Assembly (NCBI GenBank): GCA_002404015.1
Contig: DHIW01000080.1
Coordinates: 17,684 to 25,128, forward strand
Source: Chloroflexi bacterium UBA4736
GTDB lineage: Bacteria; Chloroflexota; Dormibacteria; Dormibacterales; Dormibacteraceae
Length of the DNA: 7,445 nt
Reading direction: 5' to 3'
In this document: piece by piece, positions 1-5,742 of the stretch
Position numbering within the stretch: position 1 is the first letter of the stretch
How the letters are laid out: each line of letters begins with the position of its first letter
Made by a program: the position numbers and the translations under genes
Notes under the pieces: generated by a model
Database searches by the model: none
Told to the model about the DNA's origin: nothing
The model's input: only the letters and a program-made list of their open reading frames with translations

Positions 1-798
1 GACGATGATCTTGCGCCCGGTCAGACCGGCATCCGCGGTGGGCCCGCCGATCTCGAACCGGCCCGAGGGGTTGACCAGGATCTTGGTCCGGCCGTCCACG
101 AGGTCGGAGGGCAGGACCGCGTCCATGACCTGGGAGCGGACACCGTCCTCGATCTCCTCGGTGCTCACACCCCGCTTGTGGTGGGTGGAGATCACCACCG
201 CCTCGATGTGCTTGGGCTTGCCGTACTCGTACTCGACCGTCACCTGGGACTTGCCGTCCGGCAGCAGCCAGGCCAGGGTGCCGTCCTTGCGGACGGCGGC
301 CAGCCGCTTGGTGAGGCGGTGGGCCAGCCAGATCGTGAGCGGCATCAGCACCTCGGTCTCGTCGCAGGCGAAGCCGATCATCATGCCCTGGTCGCCGGCG
401 CCCTGCAGCTCAAAGGGGTCGTCCTCCAGCTCGCCGCTGCGCTCCTCCAGAGAGTGGTTCACGCCGGCGGCGATGTCGGGAGACTGCTCCTTCAGGAACA
501 CGCTGATCTGGGCGTGGTCGGTGTCGAAACCGGACTCCGCGCTCTGGTACCCGATCCCGTAGAGCGTGTTCTTGATCACCCTCTCGATCTGGACATCGGC
601 GGACGTCGTGACCTCGCCGATCACCGCCAGGAAGTCCTTGGTGACGGCCGTCTCGCAGGCCACCCGCGCCGCCGAGTCCTGCGCCAGCATGCCGTCCAGG
701 ATCGCGTCCGAAACCTGGTCGCAGACCTTGTCGGGGTGGCCCTCGGTCACCGACTCCGAGGTCAGAAGGTACGAAGGTGAATTGCTGAATGAGGTCAT
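1..798 (-). CDS. metK: S-adenosylmethionine synthetase, N-terminal 266 residues (cut by window edge)
   Basis: Methionine adenosyltransferase, which makes S-adenosylmethionine from ATP and methionine in the cytosol. Visible motifs are SESVTEGHPDKVCDQVSDA (residues 14-32, with the conserved His21 and Asp23), ESGFDTDHAQISV (88-100), the family hexapeptide GAGDQG (133-138) and DGKSQVTVEY (181-190). The segment GGPTADAGLTGRKIIV (251-266) ends at the window edge. Family members run to about 390-400 residues, so roughly one third, including the later phosphate-binding segment, lies outside. The ATG at 798 is supported by the usual distance to the SESVTEGHPDK motif and by an AGGCGG stretch seven bases upstream. 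It lies 98 nt after the 82-residue gene on the same strand, so it may be read from the same transcript or from its own promoter. The reading frame is intact and no key residue is missing in the visible part. Identification is secure. Confidence 0.97.
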   Translation of the reverse strand, partial: MTSFSNSPSYLLTSESVTEGHPDKVCDQVSDAILDGMLAQDSAARVACETAVTKDFLAVIGEVTTSADVQIERVIKNTLYGIGYQSAESGFDTDHAQISVFLKEQSPDIAAGVNHSLEERSGELEDDPFELQGAGDQGMMIGFACDETEVLMPLTIWLAHRLTKRLAAVRKDGTLAWLLPDGKSQVTVEYEYGKPKHIEAVVISTHHKRGVSTEEIEDGVRSQVMDAVLPSDLVDGRTKILVNPSGRFEIGGPTADAGLTGRKIIV

Positions 799-896
799 GC
801 GCGATCCGCCTATCTAGGGTTCGGCGGCGAGGGCCGCCGGTGGGAAATGGCCTCCGGGATTCTACCGGAGATGGCCGCGGCCAGAAGACCGAGCCT
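799..896 (-). promoter_or_regulatory. Structured 5' leader of metK
   Basis: This 98-nt gap between the 82-residue gene and metK holds, in transcript order, a 12-bp perfect palindrome TGGCCGCGGCCA (872-883), a hairpin with 6-bp arms CTCCGG/CCGGAG and a 7-nt loop (852-870), and a hairpin with 7-bp arms CGGCGGC/GCCGCCG and a 4-nt loop (822-839). The second hairpin ends about 23 nt before the metK start. The structures are seen directly. Their role is inferred: a terminator or processing site after the upstream operon, or a regulatory leader for metK. I could not match it to a known SAM riboswitch consensus. No convincing -35/-10 pair was seen. Confidence 0.45.
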
Positions 897-1145
897 CTAG
901 CAGGCGGCCTTCTCCTCGTTCGAGCCCAGGATGCGGGCCTGGAGGGCGAAGATGTCGTCCAAAACGCGCTCGACCCGGCGGCCCTCGAGGCGGTGGTCGG
1001 GGATGAGCCCGCCCTCTCCAAGCAAGTGCCGAAGCCGGAAGCCCAGCGGCGCGTCCACCCGCACCTTGCCCGCCGCCAGCGACTCCTCTAGCAGCTGCAG
1101 GCAGCGGTCGAGCGCCGCCAGCCGGCTGCGCTCCGGGTCGTTCAT
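897..1145 (-). CDS. Conserved-looking small protein of unknown function (82 aa), coupled to the Rieske gene
   Basis: I do not recognise this protein. It is 82 residues, charged and apparently soluble: no signal peptide or membrane segment is visible. It looks mainly helical, with helix-favouring stretches RSRLAALDRCLQLLEESLAA (residues 6-25) and RRVERVLDDIFALQARIL (56-73) around a middle part containing RVDAPLGFRLRHLLGEGG. Cysteines occur at 14 and at the very last residue. Its ATG overlaps the Rieske stop in an ATGA arrangement, and GAGGTG lies eight bases upstream, both of which argue for a real, translationally coupled gene. Codon third positions are GC-rich like the neighbours. Being last in the sigma/Rieske operon, it could be an accessory cytosolic component, but nothing in the sequence assigns a function. 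Overlapping frames on the other strand show no family motif. Confidence 0.72.
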   Translation of the reverse strand: MNDPERSRLAALDRCLQLLEESLAAGKVRVDAPLGFRLRHLLGEGGLIPDHRLEGRRVERVLDDIFALQARILGSNEEKAAC

Positions 1146-1834
1146 GTCCCGAACACCTCGATCCGGCCGGCGCTTGTGACCCGGACCTGCAGCTTGTAGA
1201 GAGGATTGAGGGGATAGGTCTGCGAGGTCGAGTTGCCGCTAGCGTCGAAGTTCTGGTTGTGGCAGGGGCAGTTCAGCAGCGAGTTGGTGGGCATCCAGTT
1301 GAGCTCGCATGGCAGATGGCTGCAGACCGAGGAAACCGCGTTCACCTTGTCGCCCTCTTTGAAGAGAAACGCTCCGACCGCGCCCGCCGTAACCCGGACT
1401 CCCTGCTTCTCGGGCAGGTCCGACATCGCCGCTACGTCTACCCAGCGCCCGTGGCTGCCGAGGTCGATGATGCCGGTGCTGGTGCCGCTCACCGGCGGCT
1501 TGGTGGCAACGGCGGGCTCCGGCTTGTCACCGGCGGTCAGCCGGCCCAGCCCGGCACCTCCCAGCGCCCCAGCCGCGATGCCGAGGCCCGCCACCAGGGC
1601 CGCCCGGCGCGACATCCAGCCCGGCTGCTCGCCGGTCTCCAGGATGGTCGCCAGGCGGCGCCGGAAGGCGGACGACATGCGCGGATAGCCGTCGCGGGCG
1701 CCGGCCAGCCGGGCGGCCGCCATGATCGCCTCGCGCTCGGCGGCATCCGTCGGGGTCGCTTTCAGGTGGTGGCCCTCGATGACGTCCCGGACCAGCTTTT
1801 CGACGCGGTCGGCCTTCTTCTGATCGTCAGGCAT
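1142..1834 (-). CDS. Tat-anchored Rieske [2Fe-2S] protein with N-terminal cytosolic domain; candidate redox-sensing anti-sigma factor
   Basis: The 230-residue protein has three parts. Residues 1-73 are a charged, helical, presumably cytosolic segment containing YPRMSSAFRRRLATIL (50-65). Residues 75-97 are a twin-arginine plus hydrophobic anchor (SRRAALVAGLGIAAGALGG). Residues about 120-230 are a Rieske domain with CSHLPC (Cys171, His173, Cys176) and CPCH (Cys189, Cys191, His192). By the bc1-type pattern, Cys171, His173, Cys189 and His192 bind the cluster, and Cys176-Cys191 form the disulfide. Family knowledge: Rieske proteins carry electrons in quinol oxidase complexes and are exported folded by Tat. 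No cytochrome b gene is near. The start at 1834 has AAGGTGG six bases upstream; the alternative Met74 would give a textbook Tat peptide but has no clear ribosome site. The gene overlaps the sigma gene by 8 nt and the next gene by 4 nt. The Rieske identity is secure; the anti-sigma role is inferred from topology and context. Confidence 0.93.
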   Translation of the reverse strand: MPDDQKKADRVEKLVRDVIEGHHLKATPTDAAEREAIMAAARLAGARDGYPRMSSAFRRRLATILETGEQPGWMSRRAALVAGLGIAAGALGGAGLGRLTAGDKPEPAVATKPPVSGTSTGIIDLGSHGRWVDVAAMSDLPEKQGVRVTAGAVGAFLFKEGDKVNAVSSVCSHLPCELNWMPTNSLLNCPCHNQNFDASGNSTSQTYPLNPLYKLQVRVTSAGRIEVFGT

Positions 1835-2354
1835 CCCAGCCCACCTTCGCCGCCGCCCGCAGGGCGCGCAGCTGCATGACTTTGATGCCGCCGACCGAGC
1901 TGCCGACCTCGGCCGCGACCTCCTTCAGGGAGTACCCGCGCAGAAAGCGCAGCTCGAGCACCCGGCGGTAGTTGGCGGGCAGCTGATCGAGGATCCGGTT
2001 CACGCGCTCCGCCGGCTCACCGGTGGGCTCGGGGGCCGGGCTGTCCAGCCAGAGATCCTCGCGCAGCTCTTCCTCGGGCAGTCCGAAGCGGGCGGACCAG
2101 AAACCTCCCAGCACCGAGCGGGCCGTCGCGAACAGATAGGCGCGGATGGAGGCCGCCGCGGCGCCGGCCCGGAGCCTGGGGATGGCCTTGAGCGCGACCT
2201 GCTGCGTGAGGTCCTCGGCGTCGGCGCGGTTGCCGACCCGGGCGTAGATGTATGCGTACACCAGCTCCAGCTCCTCCAGCGCGATCTCAACTGCTGGGGC
2301 GTCGCCTGCCGGGAAGGTCAGGACGCGGCTGGGATCCGGCTGTTCCTCTCCCAC
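1827..2354 (-). CDS. ECF-type RNA polymerase sigma factor
   Basis: A 175-residue alternative sigma factor of the sigma-70 family, with only regions 2 and 4, as is typical for the extracytoplasmic-function class. Region 2 spans about residues 29-93, with YIYARVGNRADAEDLTQQV (35-53) as region 2.2 and IRAYLFATARSVL (70-82) leading into the promoter-melting part. Region 4 spans about 114-170, with RILDQLPANYRRVLELRFLR (120-139) and the helix-turn-helix YSLKEVAAEVGSSVGGIKVM (141-160). A short acidic proline-rich linker (100-114) lies between. The start is GTG, 6 nt after the stop of the CHRD gene; only a weak AGG precedes it, so translation may depend on coupling. Its last codons overlap the Rieske gene by 8 nt, the usual position for a cognate anti-sigma gene. 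It would direct RNA polymerase to a small stress or redox regulon; targets cannot be read here. Confidence 0.93.
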   Translation of the reverse strand: MGEEQPDPSRVLTFPAGDAPAVEIALEELELVYAYIYARVGNRADAEDLTQQVALKAIPRLRAGAAAASIRAYLFATARSVLGGFWSARFGLPEEELREDLWLDSPAPEPTGEPAERVNRILDQLPANYRRVLELRFLRGYSLKEVAAEVGSSVGGIKVMQLRALRAAAKVGWDA

Positions 2355-2360
2355 CTGGAC

Positions 2361-2840
2361 CTATGCGACCCTCAGGTTCCCGCAGGAGATCGACTTGGCG
2401 TTGGCCCCCTGGAGGTCCGGGCCGGCGTGGATGTTCGCGTACCAGCCCTCGGCTGGCAGGACGAACTCGTGCGGCACCATGGTGGTCGACGTGGCGTTCC
2501 CGGCGCCGTCCGCCACCAGCGGCAGCAGAGCGCTGATGACGTCGGTGGCGATCGGGCCCGGCGAGCCCGGGCAGCTGCCCTTGTGGATGTGGTTCACGTG
2601 GCTGCTGTTCGCGACCAGGCCTTTGATCTTCAGCGTCACGGTGAAGGAGACGGTGCCCTTCTGTACCTCGACCGTCCCCGTGACGCCGCTGCCCGCCAGC
2701 TCCTGCATGGGCTGGCTGAACGGCGCCGCCGTCGCCGGTGGGGTGGGCGCGGGCGCGGACGAGCCGCCTCCACTGGACGAGGATCCGCCGCACGCCACGA
2801 GTGCGAGCGGGACCAGAACGCTTGTCGCGAACCGTTGCAA
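2361..2840 (-). CDS. CHRD-like secreted lipoprotein
   Basis: A 159-residue predicted lipoprotein. A short hydrophobic leader ends in a lipobox LVAC (Cys17), followed by a Gly/Ser/Ala/Pro-rich tether to about residue 40. The remaining domain is beta-rich and carries HVNHIHKGSCPGSPGP (81-96) and GWYANIHAG (132-140), ending in SCGNL (152-156). The HIHxG...GP and YxNxHxG pattern resembles CHRD-domain proteins, whose layout recalls Cu/Zn superoxide dismutase. His84, His86, His124 and His138 could bind metal, and Cys90 and Cys153 could form a disulfide. Both of these are inferences. The start is TTG, decided by a strong upstream ribosome-binding site and by the lipobox distance. It heads the operon with the ECF sigma factor 6 nt downstream, suggesting an envelope role tied to that sigma factor. 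The lipoprotein call is firm; the CHRD family call is moderate. Confidence 0.83.
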   Translation of the reverse strand: MQRFATSVLVPLALVACGGSSSSGGGSSAPAPTPPATAAPFSQPMQELAGSGVTGTVEVQKGTVSFTVTLKIKGLVANSSHVNHIHKGSCPGSPGPIATDVISALLPLVADGAGNATSTTMVPHEFVLPAEGWYANIHAGPDLQGANAKSISCGNLRVA

Positions 2841-2846
2841 ACGCAG

Positions 2847-2855
2847 TCTCCCTCC
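2847..2855 (-). promoter_or_regulatory. Ribosome-binding site that fixes the TTG start of the CHRD-like gene
   Basis: On the minus strand GGAGGGAGA lies 6 nt before TTG at 2840. It is a near-ideal Shine-Dalgarno sequence, and no ATG or GTG nearby gives a complete lipoprotein signal peptide, so the rare TTG start is well supported. Confidence 0.7.
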
Positions 2856-2895
2856 GGGTCAGTCTCACTACGAGTACCGAACCTGGTTACGGAAT

Positions 2896-2928
2896 GTAAC
2901 CTGCCCGCCACGAGTGCGGGCAGGTTAC
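2896..2928 (-). terminator. Perfect 13-bp hairpin between the DUF4349 and CHRD-like genes
   Basis: Arms 2896-2908 (GTAACCTGCCCGC) and 2916-2928 are exact reverse complements, with a 7-nt loop. The hairpin begins 10 nt after the DUF4349 stop, so the likeliest role is a terminator of that gene. No U tract follows, as is common in GC-rich genomes. A third copy of the outer hexamer, GGTTAC at 2885-2890, can pair instead with 2896-2901 (5-nt loop), giving two mutually exclusive structures just upstream of the CHRD-like gene. The structure is seen directly; the function is inferred. Confidence 0.6.
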
Positions 2929-2938
2929 CGGGGGGACG

Positions 2939-3820
2939 TCAGCTCGTGGCGCGGGCCTGGCGCGGTCGAAACCGCCACAGGAAGAAGCCGCCCAGGAGCG
3001 CGATCAGAAGGAAGGGGCCCGCAGCGCCCAGGGCGACGATGATCGAGTCGATCGTGGCCACGAACTGGTGCAGCGAGGAACCCACGGCGGTCTTGAAGCC
3101 CCAGTCGTCACCTGCAGCGGCAGCCGGCGGCGCCTCGCTGACCGTCACCGAGATGGTCGAGAACTGGGTCGAGTGGTCCAGGTAGTTGATCTGCCCCTGC
3201 AGCTGCTCGACCTGGCCCTGGATCGTCCCCAGCTGGTTCTGGATCTGGATTATCTCGGCGGTCGTCTTGGCCTGCGCGAGCAGCGCCAGCATGGCGTCCC
3301 TCTGCGCCTGCGCGTTCTTCAGACGGGCCTGGAGGTCGATGTACTGGAACGTGACGTCGTTGCCGCCGATGTTCAGGTGCTGGACGGTGCCCAGCTTGCG
3401 GAGCCCATCGATCGAGTCCTGGAACTTGGTCTCCGGCACCTGGAACGTGATCACGCCGTTGCGGAGGTGGCCGGTGTCGGTGTCGGCCGTTGAGCCCGAC
3501 ACGAACCCGCCGTTCGCCTGGACCAGCTGGAACATCTGGTCGAGGCTGGTGTCGAAGCCGCCGTGCTTGACCTGCATGCCGAGCTTGGCGTTGCGCTGGA
3601 CCCCGGGTCCCTCGGCCAGCACCTGGTCGGCCGTGGGGACGGTCCCGACGGGTGGGACCGGTTGGGCCACCGCCGGCGAGCCGGGCTGGGCGGTCGCGCT
3701 GCCGGCCGCGGCCGACCTGGTGCCGCCGCCGGGGGATGACGCCGAGGAGCCCACGCCGCTGCCGCAGCCGACCAGCAGGATGGCGGCTCCTGCCGCGAGG
3801 ATTAGCCTGACGAGGTTCAT
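2939..3820 (-). CDS. DUF4349 family membrane lipoprotein
   Basis: A 293-residue envelope protein of the DUF4349 family, whose molecular function is unknown. Residues 1-19 form a lipoprotein signal peptide ending in LVGC (Cys19), followed by a low-complexity Ser/Gly/Ala/Pro tether to about 60. The DUF4349 domain runs about 75-230: it includes GVITFQVPETKFQDSIDGLR (122-141), GNDVTFQYIDLQARLKN (153-169), a coiled coil about 161-214, and DHSTQFSTISVTVSE (215-229). One membrane span follows at about 260-283, with a basic tail RFRPRQAR. The open frame extends 25 codons upstream, but I choose ATG 3820 because GGAGGG lies seven bases before it and only this start gives a proper signal peptide. A lipobox combined with a C-terminal span means the protein may be fixed at both ends. 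It is divergent from recQ and separated from the sigma operon by a hairpin, so it is probably its own unit. Confidence 0.92.
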   Translation of the reverse strand: MNLVRLILAAGAAILLVGCGSGVGSSASSPGGGTRSAAAGSATAQPGSPAVAQPVPPVGTVPTADQVLAEGPGVQRNAKLGMQVKHGGFDTSLDQMFQLVQANGGFVSGSTADTDTGHLRNGVITFQVPETKFQDSIDGLRKLGTVQHLNIGGNDVTFQYIDLQARLKNAQAQRDAMLALLAQAKTTAEIIQIQNQLGTIQGQVEQLQGQINYLDHSTQFSTISVTVSEAPPAAAAGDDWGFKTAVGSSLHQFVATIDSIIVALGAAGPFLLIALLGGFFLWRFRPRQARATS

Positions 3821-3930
3821 GTCGAGTCCCTCCAATTTCCGGATTTGGGAGAGAAACGCGCTGGCGGCCACCGGGTAATGAGCCGTGTTAAGCATTCCCT
3901 CGGAGGACGGCCCCCCGTCAGACTGCTCGG
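3821..3930. promoter_or_regulatory. Divergent promoter region between the DUF4349 gene and recQ
   Basis: This 110-nt gap separates two divergent starts and must hold both promoters unless recQ is leaderless. Seen in it: the DUF4349 ribosome site GGAGGG at 3828-3833 (minus strand), the most AT-rich patch of the gap around 3876-3898, which is the best place to look for promoter elements, and a small hairpin GACGG/CCGTC at 3906-3919 just before recQ. I could not find a convincing -35/-10 pair on either strand. Confidence 0.5.
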
Positions 3931-5742
3931 GTGATCTCCAGCCCGGCTGGCGTGCTGCGCTCGGTCTTCGGGCTGGACGCCTTCCGCCCCGGCCAGCAGG
4001 CGGTCGTGGACGCCCAGCTGGAGGGCCGGGACGTGCTCTCGGTCGCGCCCACAGGCTCCGGCAAGAGCATCAGCTACTGGGTGCCGGCGCTGGCCCGGCC
4101 CGGGCTCACGTTGGTCGTCTCGCCCCTCATCGCCCTGATGAAGGACCAGGTCGACCGGCTGCGCTCGCTGGGCGTCCCGGCCGCTTTCGTGAACTCCACG
4201 CTGCCCCGCGAGCTGCAGGTCCGCACGCTCGAGGAGGCCGAGGAAGGCGGGGTCCAGCTGCTCTACCTGGCCCCCGAGCGCTTCTCGCGCCCCGGCTTCC
4301 TGGAGCGCCTGGGCCGGCTGGGGGTGACCCGGTTCGTCGTGGACGAGGCCCACTGCATCTCCAGCTGGGGCCACGACTTCCGGCCCGACTACCGCCTGCT
4401 GGGCCGGGCGATCGAGGCCTGCGGCCGGCCCCCCGTCGCCGGCTTCACCGCCACCGCCACCCCCCAGGTCCGCGAGGACATCGCCCGCAACCTGGGCCTG
4501 CGCGAGCCCTTCATCTCGGTCACCGGCTTCAACCGCCCCAACCTGCGCCTCTCGGCGCTGCGCTGCGTCGGCGATCGCGGCAAGCGGGAGGCGCTGCGCC
4601 GCCTCCTCGACCCGGGGGCCGGGCGGGCCCTGATCTACACCGGCACCGTGGCCGCCTCGGAGGACCTCGCCGGCCTCGTCAGCTCCTGGGGCAAACCGGC
4701 GGCGGCTTACAACGGCCGGCTTCCCGACGATGTCCGCCGGCGTGTCCAGGACGACTTCAGCGCCGGCCGCTTGCGCATCGTGGTGGCCACCTCGGCCTTC
4801 GGGATGGGCGTCGACCTGCCCGACATCCGGCAGGTCCTCCACTACCACCTGCCGGGCAGCCTGGAGGCCTACTATCAGGAGGCCGGCCGGGCCGGCCGCG
4901 ACGGCGAGCCGGCTGCCTGCGCCCTGCTCTTCTCCCCCGCCGACAGGGACCTGCAGTCCTTCTTCATCGAGCAGTCGCACGGGGAGGCGGACAGCGAGCT
5001 GAAGCGGCATGCCTACGCCCGCCTGGGCCAGGTCATGTCCTACGCCCGGCTGCGCACCTGCCGCCACGCCCGGATCGCGGACTATTTCGGGGAGGAGGGC
5101 GTGGCCCGCACCTGCCCCGCCTGCGACAACTGCCTTTCCACCGCCCCCGCCGAGGAACGCCCGGTGGCCGCCGAGGACGTGCGCTCGGCGCTGGCGGCCG
5201 CCTCTCGCTTCAGCGGCCGGGTGGGCGCCGCCAACGTGGCGGCCGTGCTGGCCGGGCGCCAGACCAAGTGGACGAAGGCCCAGCCCTGGGTCGAGCAGCT
5301 GGCGGCTTATGGCGCGCTGCGGGGCTGGCGCGACGAGGCCCTGCGGGAGCTGCTCCGCGAGCTCATCGAGACCGGCCTGCTGGCCCAGAGCTCCGGCGAG
5401 TACCCGGTGCTGGGGATCACGGAAGCCGGCCGGGAGGTGCTGGCCGGCCGCGCCGAGCCCGAGGTCAGCCTGCCGGTGGCCCAGGTCGGCCGATCCGCCG
5501 CGGCGGCTGCGTCTGAGGGCCCGGTCGACCTCGGCTGCCTGGGCGCGCTCAAAGCCTGGCGCGCGGAGGTCGCCCAGGAGGCGAACGTCCCCGCCTACGT
5601 GGTCTTCTGGGACCGCCACCTGGAGGCGATCGCGGCCCGCCGCCCCGCCACCCTGGCCGAGCTGGCCGCGGTGCCCGGCCTCGGACCGGCCAAGCTGGAG
5701 CGGTACGGAAGCGCCCTGTTGGGAATAATCGCTTCGTGCTAG
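3931..5742 (+). CDS. recQ: ATP-dependent DNA helicase RecQ
   Basis: A 603-residue RecQ, close to the usual length of about 600. It unwinds DNA 3' to 5' in recombination and fork repair. Domains in order: helicase motif 0 FRPGQ (18-22), Walker A APTGSGKS (39-46), DEAH (138-141) followed by the RecQ aromatic-rich loop around SSWGHDFRPDY (144-154), TATAT (173-177), second helicase lobe with motif VI QEAGRAGRDG (316-325), a zinc-binding site of Cys377, Cys395, Cys398 and Cys401, the RQC winged helix (about 412-510), and a C-terminal HRDC domain (about 532-600, with AAVPGLGPAKLERYG). All catalytic motifs are intact. The start is GTG; no strong ribosome site lies at the right distance (GGAGGA is about 25 nt upstream), so the GTG at 3952 (Val8) is an alternative. 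The 3' end overlaps the ABC-F gene by 7 nt, implying co-transcription. Identification is secure. Confidence 0.97.
   Translation: MISSPAGVLRSVFGLDAFRPGQQAVVDAQLEGRDVLSVAPTGSGKSISYWVPALARPGLTLVVSPLIALMKDQVDRLRSLGVPAAFVNSTLPRELQVRTLEEAEEGGVQLLYLAPERFSRPGFLERLGRLGVTRFVVDEAHCISSWGHDFRPDYRLLGRAIEACGRPPVAGFTATATPQVREDIARNLGLREPFISVTGFNRPNLRLSALRCVGDRGKREALRRLLDPGAGRALIYTGTVAASEDLAGLVSSWGKPAAAYNGRLPDDVRRRVQDDFSAGRLRIVVATSAFGMGVDLPDIRQVLHYHLPGSLEAYYQEAGRAGRDGEPAACALLFSPADRDLQSFFIEQSHGEADSELKRHAYARLGQVMSYARLRTCRHARIADYFGEEGVARTCPACDNCLSTAPAEERPVAAEDVRSALAAASRFSGRVGAANVAAVLAGRQTKWTKAQPWVEQLAAYGALRGWRDEALRELLRELIETGLLAQSSGEYPVLGITEAGREVLAGRAEPEVSLPVAQVGRSAAAAASEGPVDLGCLGALKAWRAEVAQEANVPAYVVFWDRHLEAIAARRPATLAELAAVPGLGPAKLERYGSALLGIIASC

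Noticed and set aside
5..780. Plus-strand frames opposite metK
   Set aside because: The minus strand encodes clear MetK motifs throughout; the plus frames have none.
799..896. Known SAM riboswitch before metK
   Set aside because: The expected conserved cores of SAM-I, SAM-II and SAM-IV were not found; only unrelated GC-rich hairpins are present.
1142..1834. Rieske subunit of a standard cytochrome bc complex operon
   Set aside because: No cytochrome b or c gene is adjacent, and the gene is embedded between a sigma factor and a small unknown gene. A role in a bc complex encoded elsewhere cannot be fully excluded.
2865..2900. ECF-type promoter for the CHRD/sigma operon (GTAACC ... CGTAG on the minus strand)
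   Set aside because: The spacer between the AAC and CGT parts is about 13 nt, shorter than usual for ECF promoters, and the -35 part is also explained by the hairpin arms.
3821..3895. Longer DUF4349 protein starting at 3895
   Set aside because: The extra 25 residues would bury the lipoprotein signal, and the ATG at 3820 has a clear GGAGGG site seven bases upstream.
3885..5516. Long plus-strand frame of 543 codons inside recQ
   Set aside because: Its translation is low-complexity Pro/Arg/Gly-rich and it is a shadow of recQ, whose frame carries every helicase motif.
3817..5619. Long minus-strand frame of 600 codons opposite recQ
   Set aside because: No family motif; typical antisense open frame caused by high GC in the third codon positions of recQ.
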